Assembly (NCBI GenBank): GCA_937127245.1
Contig: CAKZLU010000051.1
Coordinates: 1-64,000, forward strand
DNA: 64,000 bases
Direction: 5' to 3'
Source: an uncultured Actinomycetes bacterium
GTDB taxonomy: Bacteria > Actinomycetota > Geothermincolia > Fen-727 > JACVIW01
In this document: positions 37,662 to 46,502 of the stretch, piece after piece
How the letters are laid out: the number at the start of each line of letters is the position of its first letter
Numbering within the stretch: position 1 is the first letter of the stretch
Made by a program: the position numbers and the translations under genes
The notes under the pieces: generated by a model
Told to the model about the DNA's origin: nothing
Databases searched by the model: none
The model's input: the letters and a program-made list of their open reading frames with translations, nothing else

Positions 37662-38825
37662 GTGGCTTACGACAGAGATCTTTCGTTCGTTTACAGGCAG
37701 CCCACTAAGGTAGTTTACGGTGAGGGCACGGTAAACGATACCGGAATAGAGGTATCCGAGTTAGGCTGCAGCAAAGCGTTCATCGTGACTGATCCCGGTG
37801 TCGTGGAAGCCGGGCTTGTGGAGCCGGTAAAAAAGGCGCTCGGACAGAAGTTTGTCGGCATGTACGATAAGTGCATTCAAGACACTGGCATACATATCAT
37901 TAACGAAGCCGCCGAGATCGCGAAGGAAGCAGGCGCTGACTGCCTGGTAAGCGTTGGCGGCGGAAGCGTGATCGACACCGCCAAGGGCATGGCGATCCTT
38001 TTGAAAGAGGGCGGGAAGCTCGAGGACTATTCCGGTTTCCAGCTTTTGAGCAGACAACAGACGCCACATGTCGTCATCCCCACCACCGCGGGGACCGGAA
38101 GCGAAGCGACGATGACCGCTGTGGTCAAGGACTGGGACAAAAAGCAGAAGTATCTCTTCTCGAGCAATTACATTATCCCCAATGTCGGCATACTCGACCC
38201 CAAGATGACAGAAGGCTTGCCGCCTCAGCTTACGGCTACGACCGGTATGGACGCCTTCACCCACGCCGTGGAGGCTATCCACACGCTCCAGGCGTCTCCC
38301 ATCGCCGATGCCATGGCTCTCCAGGCTATAAGGCTCATTTATGAGAACCTCCCGAGGTGCGTGGAGAACGGAAGCGATTTGGTGGCAAGGGGAATGCAGA
38401 TGTGCGCCGCGACAATGGCGGGCATCGCGTTCGACAACGCTCAGGTGGGAATACCGCACGCGCTCTCTCACACGCTCGGAGGAATCTTCGGTCTTCCGCA
38501 CGGTCTTGCAAACAGCATAGTGCTTCCCCACTGCATGCGGTTCAACATCGAGGAGTCCGCTGACAGATACGCGCTCATCGCGCGCACGATGGGGCTGGAT
38601 GTTGGAGACATGAGCGACATGGAATCGGGCATGGCAGCAATAGACGCGATTGCCGAGTTCACCAAGAAGCTTGGTATCCCGCAGAGACTACGCGACGTTG
38701 GCATTCCCGAAGAAGGGCTCCAGGAAGTGGCTGAGCTAGCTATGGGCGATGGCTGCGTGGTCTACAATCCGGTCATGATTTACGAGTCTGACCAGCTGCT
38801 CGGCGTTTTGAAAGAAGCATGGTAA
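37662..38825 (+). CDS. Iron-containing alcohol dehydrogenase (second copy)
   Basis: 387 residues starting with GTG at 37662 after GGGAGGG. It has GGGSVIDTAKG, IPTTAGTGSE, GMDAFTHAVEAIH and PHALSHTLGG...LPHG, the group III Fe-alcohol dehydrogenase set. It clearly shares ancestry with the gene at 25708 but is well diverged. Placed between two SCP2-like genes and before AOR, it would supply the aldehyde that AOR oxidises, or run in the reverse direction for alcohol formation. Confidence 0.92.
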   Translation: MAYDRDLSFVYRQPTKVVYGEGTVNDTGIEVSELGCSKAFIVTDPGVVEAGLVEPVKKALGQKFVGMYDKCIQDTGIHIINEAAEIAKEAGADCLVSVGGGSVIDTAKGMAILLKEGGKLEDYSGFQLLSRQQTPHVVIPTTAGTGSEATMTAVVKDWDKKQKYLFSSNYIIPNVGILDPKMTEGLPPQLTATTGMDAFTHAVEAIHTLQASPIADAMALQAIRLIYENLPRCVENGSDLVARGMQMCAATMAGIAFDNAQVGIPHALSHTLGGIFGLPHGLANSIVLPHCMRFNIEESADRYALIARTMGLDVGDMSDMESGMAAIDAIAEFTKKLGIPQRLRDVGIPEEGLQEVAELAMGDGCVVYNPVMIYESDQLLGVLKEAW

Positions 38826-38885
38826 ATCCTGCCGGCTTGTTTGAGTTATCAATAAGGTTTGAGCTAACCACAAGGGGGTAGTGAC

Positions 38886-39338
38886 ATGGGTGAAACCTTT
38901 ACGCGTGTAGGTCCCGAAAATCTCGGCATATTCCTCGCCCCGGGCGCCGAGGAAGCCGGGATGGCTTCCATGATGGCGGAGATGATAAGCACCAATCTTC
39001 AGAACAAGCCGGGTCGGGTCAAAGACTACAACGCCTTAAGGGGCACTATATGGATAACCGCAACAGACGCGGAAGTTGACATAACGCTTGCTTTCACCGG
39101 AGGCGGTCTTATCGTTCACGGCGGAAAAGTCGGACATCCGATACTTCAAATCTCGGCAGATTCAGCTACCCTGATGGACCTTGCCAACATAACCATAAAA
39201 TACGGCATGCCCTATTACTTCGATGAGGTTGGTAAGCAGGTACTCAATAAGATAAAGAGCGGCGAAATCAAGATAAAGGGCATGGTCCCGCACATTATGG
39301 AGCTTACGCGTCTTACCAAGATTATGTCCGTCAAGTAG
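38886..39338 (+). CDS. SCP2-like domain protein 2
   Basis: 150 residues; AAGGGGG lies before the ATG. The core VDITLAFTGGGLIVHGGKV, followed by KIKSGEIKIKGMVPHIMEL at the end, fits an SCP2-type fold (sheet plus C-terminal 'sGe.kikG' strand). It is shorter than the other two and diverged from them. It sits 60 bases after the alcohol dehydrogenase and 108 bases before AOR. Confidence 0.7.
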   Translation: MGETFTRVGPENLGIFLAPGAEEAGMASMMAEMISTNLQNKPGRVKDYNALRGTIWITATDAEVDITLAFTGGGLIVHGGKVGHPILQISADSATLMDLANITIKYGMPYYFDEVGKQVLNKIKSGEIKIKGMVPHIMELTRLTKIMSVK

Positions 39339-39446
39339 CTTGAATCTTCAGGTCTCGAACCAAATGACCCGCAAATCTTTAAGTGGAAAAGAGAAAGAGG
39401 GAATCTGGGACCTGACGGAGGGCTCGTCACTTTCAAGGAGGTATCA

Positions 39447-41309
39447 ATGTACGGCAACACCGGAAAAGTGCTCGAAATCGATCTGGGTTCGGGCAGTATT
39501 GAGCTAATCGAACTGGATGAGGAGACCTACAAAAAATATGTGGGAGGCGCGGGCCTCGCCGCAAAACTGCTTTACGATCGAGGCAACCTCGATGCCGAGC
39601 CCCTCGATCCGGAAGCCCTTCTGATTTTTGCCACAGGTCCGCTTGCGGACAGCGGAATGTACGGCACGAGCCGCCTTTCAGTTGGCGCCCGCTCACCCCT
39701 AACCCGCATTTGGGGTCAGGCAAGCTGCGGAGGCAACTTCGCGCCGGAACTGAAGCGCTGCGGGTATGACGCAATTATCTTTAAAGGGAAAGCCGCGGAG
39801 CCTGTCTATTTGCTCATCGAGGGAGAAGAAGCAAAACTCATGAGCGCGAATGATCTTTGGGGCAAAGACGTCTATGAAGTGACGGACATCCTAAAAGAAA
39901 GACACGGAAAGCAGCACAAGACTCTCGTTATCGGACCGGCATCGGAAAACGGAGTACTGTTTGGCAGCATATCAAACTATAAGGCTCATCACTTCGGTCG
40001 CGCCGGAATGGGAACGGTCATGGGCTCCAAAAACTTAAAAGCGGTGGTGGCAAAGGGCGACAGGAGAGCAGAAATTGCCGACCCAGATGGATTCAAGGAG
40101 TTCTGGCAGGGAACAATACGTCCGCAAATCGAGGACAACATCTTCTGTAACGCTTTGAAGGCATTCGGGACTGCCGCCAACATGGAACTGAAAATGATGG
40201 AAGGGGACGTTCCCACCAAGAACTGGTCGATCGGGCAGTGGATGGAAGGTGCGGAAAAGCTAAGCGGCATAGCGATGGCTGACACGATCCGGGTTAACAC
40301 GCATTCGTGTAGAGGTTGCGCGGTCAAGTGCAAGCCGGTGGTAAGGGTTGATGAGGGTCCTTATCAGGTACCCGAGGGTCCGGGACCAGAATACGAGACC
40401 ATCTCAAGTTTCGGTACTATGCTCATGAACCCAAACCTCGAGGCTGTCGCTAAAGCAAACGAGCTCTGCAACAGGCTCGGAATGGACACGATCTCGTGCG
40501 GTGTGACAATAGCCTGGGCTATGGACTGCTACGAGGCGGGCATACTAAAGCCCGAGGATTACGACGGCATCAAACTGGAATGGGGCGACATAGATACTGT
40601 GCTTGAGCTTATCCCCAAGATCGCGGCGAAAGAGGGGAAACTCGGAAGCCTTCTTGCAAAGGGCTCTCGCGCCGCCTCCGAAGAGATAGGAGCGGGAAGC
40701 GAGAAATTCCTTACAGACAGCAAAGGGCTTGAGGCGCCTATGCACGACCCGAGGTGCAACTGGGGTGACGGTCTTGCCTACGCCGTGTCCGTCAGGGGGG
40801 CGTGCCACGTCTCGAACCTCACGTTCCTCTGGGAATGGGGAGCGATAGAATACCCCGAGGTAGGGCTCGATATGTTCTTCCAGCCAATGTCCGCTGAGCA
40901 CAAGGCGTTCGGGGTGGCAGTCACCACTGATCTCGGCTGCATCTGCAACTCCGCTTGCTGGTGCGAGTTTCCGGCGACCTCGCTTTCCCTCCCGCAGTGG
41001 GTTGAGGCTTTCAACAAGGTGGCGGGCTACGGATACGACATCGAGACAATGATGGCTGCCGGCACGCGGATTTGGCTTCTCCAGCGCTGTCTTGGGCACA
41101 TATGGGGAGCCACCCGCGAGGATGACCGTCTGGGCGAGCGCATTATGACCCCGGTTAATGACGGAATGATAGCCGGGTCTGTGCCTGATATGGAAACCAT
41201 GCTCCGCGAATTCTACGAACTAAGAGGCTTGAGAGAAGACGGGCTCCCGAAGCGTGAGACCCTCGAGAAGTACGATCTTGGCTATCTCGCCGAAAGGCTC
41301 GGGGTGTAG
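39447..41309 (+). CDS. aor: Aldehyde:ferredoxin oxidoreductase (tungsten type)
   Basis: 620 residues, the family norm; AAGGAGG precedes the ATG. The N-terminus (GNTGKVLEIDLGSG, YVGGAGLAAKLLYD) is typical. The 4Fe-4S ligands C288, C291 and C295 (CRGCAVKC) have exactly the numbering of the Pyrococcus furiosus enzyme, with the fourth likely at C498 (GCICN). It oxidises aldehydes to carboxylic acids with ferredoxin, using a tungsto-bispterin cofactor, and is oxygen-sensitive. The alcohol dehydrogenase upstream and MoaD-like carrier downstream fit substrate supply and cofactor synthesis. Confidence 0.93.
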   Translation: MYGNTGKVLEIDLGSGSIELIELDEETYKKYVGGAGLAAKLLYDRGNLDAEPLDPEALLIFATGPLADSGMYGTSRLSVGARSPLTRIWGQASCGGNFAPELKRCGYDAIIFKGKAAEPVYLLIEGEEAKLMSANDLWGKDVYEVTDILKERHGKQHKTLVIGPASENGVLFGSISNYKAHHFGRAGMGTVMGSKNLKAVVAKGDRRAEIADPDGFKEFWQGTIRPQIEDNIFCNALKAFGTAANMELKMMEGDVPTKNWSIGQWMEGAEKLSGIAMADTIRVNTHSCRGCAVKCKPVVRVDEGPYQVPEGPGPEYETISSFGTMLMNPNLEAVAKANELCNRLGMDTISCGVTIAWAMDCYEAGILKPEDYDGIKLEWGDIDTVLELIPKIAAKEGKLGSLLAKGSRAASEEIGAGSEKFLTDSKGLEAPMHDPRCNWGDGLAYAVSVRGACHVSNLTFLWEWGAIEYPEVGLDMFFQPMSAEHKAFGVAVTTDLGCICNSACWCEFPATSLSLPQWVEAFNKVAGYGYDIETMMAAGTRIWLLQRCLGHIWGATREDDRLGERIMTPVNDGMIAGSVPDMETMLREFYELRGLREDGLPKRETLEKYDLGYLAERLGV

Positions 41310-41621
41310 TCTGTAAAGTGATTGATTTCCGCAAGAATATATAGCGCTCAATTTTCGCTACCGAACGCTCATTTAGCGCTGCGATATGGAAAACGGCGTT
41401 TTGGATGGGGATGATACTCCATCCTTTTCGCTATTAAATGAGCTTAAAGACCGAAAAGCCCTTAAGTTGCGACGTTGAGTTCAGTCAGATATCAGACAAG
41501 TTCATCATAAGGGTTTGGAGACGAAAAAGCGCTTGATAGCGGGCGAATTTGAGAACTAATTTGAGGATTACATCAGTCGGTTGAACATGAAAAAGCAACG
41601 CCCCATGGAGGTTCATTCAAG
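41310..41621. other. Intergenic region, no gene seen
   Basis: About 310 bases between AOR and the MoaD-like gene. A short direct match TTTTCGCTA (41352 and 41425, spacing 73) is too short to call on its own. AGCGCT occurs at 41343-41348 and 41375-41380. Nothing else seen. Confidence 0.35.
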
Positions 41622-41900
41622 GTGCGAATAAAGGTTCGTATGGCTGGACTTTTCAGACATTACGCCGGTGAGCGGGAAAGAGTATTCGATGTTCCCGAAG
41701 GATCGTGCGCTGGAGATTTGCTTAGGCTTATCGGAAAGGAATACGGAAATCGCCTACCCGCTTCCCTATATGACCCGGAAAAAGAGCGTTTCCACAGAAG
41801 CATTCGCCTTGCGAGACTCGGTTCGGGCGCTCTGAACGATGAAGACCCTCTTTCTGAAGGAGATGAGGTATTGGTGCTTTTCACTCTTGCCGGTGGATAA
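41622..41900 (+). CDS. MoaD/ThiS-family sulfur carrier protein
   Basis: 92 residues with GTG start at 41622 and GGAGG upstream. It is a ubiquitin-like fold (MRIKVRMAGLFRHYAGE...) ending in FTLAGG; the C-terminal Gly-Gly is the thiocarboxylation site. In AOR clusters such proteins deliver sulfur for the molybdo/tungstopterin dithiolene. Its own MoeB/MoaE partners are not in the window. Confidence 0.88.
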   Translation: MRIKVRMAGLFRHYAGERERVFDVPEGSCAGDLLRLIGKEYGNRLPASLYDPEKERFHRSIRLARLGSGALNDEDPLSEGDEVLVLFTLAGG

Positions 41901-42003
41901 CCCTTCCCTAAGGTGCACGAAAACGCCTCTGATCCGCGACAAGGGCGCTATCATTCAAAGAGAAGATACGCTGTAATCCGCTTTAATACGCTTTAATACG
42001 CTT

Positions 42004-42582
42004 TCAATTCCCTCCAGGCTTTATCCCGAGAAACTTCTCGGCAAGCGCGTTGTTGTAAGCCCTGAAAGGCTCGATTTCTTCAGGGGGCATCTCGGTGGGA
42101 TAAATCCCGCCCACCTCGGATGCTATTTCGGTAAGGCGGGTTGCCGCCCTCACAGACCGAACAATTGTGGGAAGATCGCCCTTCAGTTTTAACTTGCCCT
42201 GCATCATTCCCTTGGTGGTATCGAGTTCTCCCTTGCCAACCTGGGTCCAGCGCTCAAGCGTTCCCGTTATAACGTAGTCACCAGCCTCCCCCACCTCAGG
42301 CGGGACAATGCGCACCGAGCGGCACTCACCGTGCCAGAGATCCATCAAGACATAGAGATCAAATTCGAGACCATATTCCGGCGCGGGCAAAACGTGAAGC
42401 ACGACCGTGCCTTCCCAGTCCTTCGCAGCCTCCTTGTACTTTTCATCATTCTGTATAGCTTTCTCATAAAGGGCAATCCACTCCGGCGTGAAGTAGATGT
42501 AAGGTTGCGGGTTCTCAAGCCTTTTCTGGACCTCCGCCTGATACTCCCTTTCCCACTCCTCAGTCCCGTACTCGAGAGCCAT
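42004..42582 (-). CDS. SCP2-like domain protein 3 (paralogue of protein 1)
   Basis: 192 residues. Two ATGs lie two codons apart; the second (42582) is chosen because GGGGGG is then about 7 bases away and the N-terminus MALEYGTEEWE matches the MAPNYGTDEWE of the paralogue. It shares FTPEW.ALYEK, AAKDWEG.VVLHV.PAP and KLKLKGDLPTIVRS with it. It faces the operon on the opposite strand, convergent with the MoaD-like gene, and so arose by duplication and inversion or is separately regulated. Confidence 0.75.
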   Translation of the reverse strand: MALEYGTEEWEREYQAEVQKRLENPQPYIYFTPEWIALYEKAIQNDEKYKEAAKDWEGTVVLHVLPAPEYGLEFDLYVLMDLWHGECRSVRIVPPEVGEAGDYVITGTLERWTQVGKGELDTTKGMMQGKLKLKGDLPTIVRSVRAATRLTEIASEVGGIYPTEMPPEEIEPFRAYNNALAEKFLGIKPGGN

Positions 42583-43172
42583 GGTCATCCCCCCTTGTTT
42601 ACCCTTCGAGAAATCCAGGTCCGAAACAGTAAAATCTTCACTCGCCTTATCCCGGTCAAAGGTACCTTGATCTGAGCAAAGTTATTTTATCAAGTCAATC
42701 GAGCAAGGCAACTCATTCAAGTGAAATCCGGCGAATGTCCGCCAAGCATGGGTAAACGAACCCTGCGTAAAATGACCGTGCATTCTGGTCAGGCCATCCC
42801 GTTTTGCCCACGCTCTCAAATGTCGACATCCTAAAGTTGCCAGGCAGGTGGTTTTGCGAACGTGACACGGGAACACGATTGTTTCAAGAAGCAAGATTAC
42901 CATCCGATAACTTCTATCCTCTCCGGCATACAAACAACCGGTCCGAAAATCTCGCGGATTGCGGGGGTCGCATTAGCGCGCTCCCTCCGATTCATTCGGT
43001 CCGCTAAAAAATTTGAGAAGGCTTACGCCGAAAGGCTTACTGCGTGACGTTTTGCGAAACTCGCAGTTCACTGGACGCTTTTCAAGGGATGCGTTTTATG
43101 GGATGTAACTTGTTGGCGGAGGCAATTCTGCTGGATTGTTGCAGATATATGACGCTTCTCACGGGATGCGTT
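42583..43172. other. Intergenic region
   Basis: About 590 bases without a supported gene; its right end carries a direct-repeat pair that reaches into the epimerase stop. Confidence 0.4.
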
Positions 43173-43186
43173 TTACGGGATGTAAC
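43074..43186. repeat. Direct-repeat pair, spacing 75, overlapping the epimerase 3' end
   Basis: Copy 1 at 43074-43111 and copy 2 at 43151-43186 share GACGCTT, GGGATGCGTTTTA and GGGATGTAAC with a few substitutions and a 2-base indel. Copy 2 contains the last codons and stop of the epimerase gene, so copy 1 is a duplicate of a coding tail displaced into the intergenic region. Confidence 0.8.
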
Positions 43187-44252
43187 CGTTTTCTCTGTAC
43201 CATTGAACGGTCAGGCTCCACCCGTCTTTAAATGTCGGGAACTTCGGCACCCAACCGAGAGATTTTATCCTCTCGTTTGAATAGCAGTGATCTCCGTAAA
43301 CGTATCCGAGGAAGTCTCTGTCAAACTTCACGGAAAGCGCGCTCTTAAGCCCTTCTTCCTGAATGATTTTTTTCCATTTCTTTTGAAGAAAAGCCTCCGC
43401 GCGCCTGTAGAAACTTACAGGTATTTTCCCCGCAATTCTTGCTGCGCCTTCAACGAGCGCCCAGGGTAGCCTTAACGGGCGCGAGCAGGTTATCCCGAAC
43501 GGCTCAAAGATGTATCTTAAGAAATCAAAGGCGCACATTTTTGAATCGTCTGCGACGTTGAAGGCAAGTCCGCGCGCTTTTTTGCGGGCCTCGTACACAA
43601 TCACCGTCGCGCGCACAAGATCTTCCACGTGAATCGTGTTTATCATCGGTCCGCCCCTTGGAAGAGGGATGCTTTCAGTGTAGCGCTTGAGAAGCGCGGA
43701 AAGCGCAATGAAGGCGCCCGCGGTGTATATGGCACCCGGTCCGTAAACAAAGGTGGGGCGAATAATCGAGATGCTCATCCCTTTCTCGGATGAATACCTC
43801 ATTGCCGCTTCCTCGCTTAAAAGCTTGGAATAGGAATAGGCGCAACGGGGCTTCTTTTGCTCATCCTCATGAGTCGGTCCCTTTCTTTTCAGCCCAAACA
43901 CATCACAGGTGGAGAAGTGAATGAATGAGCGCACCCCGGCGCGGGCGGCGGCTTCCGCAAGGTTTTTCACTATGCCAACATTCTTTGACACCAGTTCGTA
44001 GACCGGGAGGCTTAAATCGAAGGCGGCGGCAAGGTTGAAGACTCCGTCAATTCCCTGAACAACCTTGGAGGCGAATTCCCTGTTCATAAGATCACCGGCA
44101 AGAGCGCGAACACCGAGATCTTCGCACCATGAGAAATCGGCGCTGGGGAGATCGCAGGCGGTCACGCGAAAGCCCCCATCCACAAGGGTTTTCACCAGAT
44201 GCTTTCCGATAAAGCCGCATGCGCCGGTAACCAAAATGCTTTCTTCAGGCAT
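43173..44252 (-). CDS. NAD-dependent epimerase/dehydratase (3-beta-HSD-like)
   Basis: 359 residues from the ATG at 44252 (a TTG at 44264 is in frame; neither has a clear ribosome site). It is an extended short-chain dehydrogenase: ILVTGACGFIGKHL (GxxGxxG nucleotide loop), DLMNRE, and catalytic YSYSK with the upstream FSTCD serine/threonine. The region after residue 230 resembles 3-beta-hydroxysteroid dehydrogenase/isomerase-like or nucleotide-sugar enzymes. Substrate unknown; a sterol or isoprenoid role is suggested only by the SCP2 genes nearby. Confidence 0.8.
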   Translation of the reverse strand: MPEESILVTGACGFIGKHLVKTLVDGGFRVTACDLPSADFSWCEDLGVRALAGDLMNREFASKVVQGIDGVFNLAAAFDLSLPVYELVSKNVGIVKNLAEAAARAGVRSFIHFSTCDVFGLKRKGPTHEDEQKKPRCAYSYSKLLSEEAAMRYSSEKGMSISIIRPTFVYGPGAIYTAGAFIALSALLKRYTESIPLPRGGPMINTIHVEDLVRATVIVYEARKKARGLAFNVADDSKMCAFDFLRYIFEPFGITCSRPLRLPWALVEGAARIAGKIPVSFYRRAEAFLQKKWKKIIQEEGLKSALSVKFDRDFLGYVYGDHCYSNERIKSLGWVPKFPTFKDGWSLTVQWYRENGYIP

Positions 44253-44301
44253 CGTTTCAACCAAAAAATTACAATTAAAAAATTACCTTTTCGGAAACCA
44301 A

Positions 44302-44865
44302 TTAAATAACGGAAGCTTTCCTGCGAAGCACCTTGATGAGAACGATCAGCGCCGCCACTGCCGCCGGCATCGCCGCTGAGAGCAGCGGGAAGAGTTTGGT
44401 CTTGTTCATCGGCATTGCCTCTCCGCGGTGGTATTCCTCGTAAGTGCCAACATGCCAGAGTCTATCGAAAGAGGCGAAGATGAGGGCGAAAATCGAGGCG
44501 AGAATAAAGATGAAAACCGAAACTGGAAGAAAGCTTCTTTTCTTCCTCAAGGGAAAAACGAGAAGATAGCCAAAAACGTACATCACAAAGTATGCTGTAA
44601 AAATGCAGAAGATTAGCCATCTGGGAATTTTCCTGCGGTCGGCGAGATACATCAGCATCCAGTCAGGGTATAGAAGGTAGCACAGGAAAGCAACGCCGAA
44701 AGCGACAAGCGCATGAAACCCGAGACCCGCAAGAAAAAACGCGTCCGCGAAAACAGTCTCTTCTTCGGTTTCCCTTTCGCCCCGGGCAAGCGAGAAGGAC
44801 ATCCCGATCCCGAGGCTTAAGAGCATATCAAGCGGGAATGTTTTAACCACCCCCAGTGCGCGCAA
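44302..44865 (-). CDS. Membrane protein, unknown function
   Basis: 187 residues beginning with TTG at 44865, or a GTG 5 codons later; no strong ribosome site. Four to five hydrophobic helices (FLAGLGFHALVAFGVAFLCYLL, IFCIFTAYFVMYVFGYLLVF, VFIFILASIFALIF, AAMPAAVAALIVLIKVL). No family recognised. It reads in the same direction as the epimerase with 49 bases between, so they are probably co-transcribed. Confidence 0.65.
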   Translation of the reverse strand: MRALGVVKTFPLDMLLSLGIGMSFSLARGERETEEETVFADAFFLAGLGFHALVAFGVAFLCYLLYPDWMLMYLADRRKIPRWLIFCIFTAYFVMYVFGYLLVFPLRKKRSFLPVSVFIFILASIFALIFASFDRLWHVGTYEEYHRGEAMPMNKTKLFPLLSAAMPAAVAALIVLIKVLRRKASVI

Positions 44866-45269
44866 ATCAACCCGGAAAAATTCCTAAAATGCGTAACGAA
44901 ACTCACTGGGTCGTCTAAACAATTTGCGCTGCCGATCACCTCTCCAATGTTAAGCACAATGTTATGGATCTTTCGAAAAATAAGCAAACGTTCATACCCT
45001 CAATCTCCCAAGCGTGTTTGCCCTATTTGCTTATGAAAAGCCTCAAGACCCATTTAATTATTAATGGTGGTCAGGCGATATCAAAGAAAATGTTTATGTG
45101 AATCAAGTGCATTAACCGGGTCAGAAAAATCGTTATAGTAGCGAAGCGACCGAATAGGCGGAGGGAACGTTTGTTCCATGCATGGACAAAAATGTACGGT
45201 TCGTAGACCCTCATAGGCGCAGGAAAATTTTCAAAAAGAGGCCATTGCAATGCTTTTTTCAGTTTAATA
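44866..45269. other. Intergenic region, no gene seen
   Basis: About 400 bases; no supported frame or repeat pair found. Confidence 0.35.
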
Positions 45270-45960
45270 TCAATGCCCGAAGGTTAAAGCGAGGAATTTT
45301 AAGGCAACGTTTCGCGCCGGAGGTCGAGTGGTAGATATGGAAAAAGCACCAACATTCCGACGCGGCTCAAACACCGCGGCTGAAGCGCTCCTGGTACAAC
45401 GCCGTACATAAACACACCTGTCCTTGACTTTAAACACCTCCCACACTCTGTGAGCGAGAATAAAAAATTCGTCAAACGTGCCAAAAATCTCTCCGATCTT
45501 CCGACCGTCAGAAATATTAATCACCGTGTAGGTATCTTCGTCAGGAATGTTTGAGTGAATAAGTCCTCTCTCCTTTGTTCATTAATTTTTCGGTCGCGTA
45601 TATTTTTCCAGCTTTGGATACCAGCCATCCTTTTTCGATAAGATGAGAAACAATCTTGTCAAACACCTCATGCTCCGCAAGCGGGGAACAGATTTCGCAT
45701 ATTTCTTCAAACCTCAGACCACGGGGGTCAGGATACAAGCAAGAAAAGATTTGCTGCGCTAGAACCGAATAATCAGGCACGTATTTTTTTGAAGTGAGTT
45801 TTCCCAAGGCAAGGACCTTAAACATTTCCTCAAGCAAATTTTTCTCTTCAACGCTCTTTACAAGACAGGCAGATCTAGTCGTATCAGACCGACTGTTTCC
45901 CCTGCCGATACGCTGGAGAAGGGAAGAAATGCTCCAGGGCGGTTCAACAAGAACGATTAA
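45270..45960 (-). pseudogene. Remnant of an Lhr-like DEAD/DEAH helicase
   Basis: Read right to left, the minus strand gives LIVLVEPPWSISSLLQRIGRG (helicase motifs V-VI; QRIGRG at 45916-45901), then about 100 open residues (MFKVLALGKLTSKKYVPDYS...) ending at GERTYSLKHS-stop. A one-base shift near 45557-45562 restores IHSNIPDEDTYTVINISDG, the phrase that follows the helicase core in Lhr-like proteins. After residue VYVRR the similarity fades. All upstream motifs (Walker A, DEAH) are missing. The 5' break coincides with the palindromic element at 45961-46005. So this is the C-terminal half of a helicase, broken and frameshifted. Confidence 0.75.
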
Positions 45961-46005
45961 ATCAAAATTCCAAAATGGTGCCTGGCACCATTTTGGAATT
46001 TTGAT
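45961..46005. repeat. GGTGCC palindromic element, copy E
   Basis: Perfect 22-bp arms around T45983: core GGTGCC-T-GGCACC with outer arm ATCAAAATTCC...GGAATTTTGAT. The outer arm differs from copies A and D on both sides in a compensating way. It lies exactly at the break of the helicase remnant. Confidence 0.85.
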
Positions 46006-46010
46006 TATAA

Positions 46011-46502
46011 ACTTGGGGCTTTCTCACTTTCCAGGAATACTTACATCGGCTAGAAACAGCTTTTCGGGGTCTCGCGTTGTTTGAATGATCCCGGGTCTCT
46101 TAGGAAAACGCCTTTGGGCTCACTTAATCACTTAAAAACATGGAATAATACTGAAGCGTTTTCCCCGGTAATACGGTGGGAACATCAATTTTCTTTCGCA
46201 TATTGAAGACATCTTCAGGAGATTAATTTAACTCCCTTCCTAAGTAGCACCTGGTTTAAGAAATTTGTTATTGATATACGGGAAACATCTATGCACAAAA
46301 TATCTGAGATTCGGCAAAATGCAGGCTGTCGATTGGTCGATTAAATCATAAAAATCATAATTTCACAGGCATTTGTCAAATTTCAATCATTCGTCAGCCC
46401 AAATGTGGCAATAAGAGCTCACAACGAGAAGCTCTATGTTTTGTAGGCGCGGTTGCTCATGCGTTTTTTGGAGCACGAGAAGAATGAAAAGAGAGGTTTT
46501 AA
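46011..46502. other. Intergenic region, no gene seen
   Basis: About 490 AT-rich bases. A short minus-strand frame (46084-46023, ending DPEKLFLADVSIPGK) could be a scrap of a gene cut by the palindrome, but no family is recognised. Confidence 0.3.
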
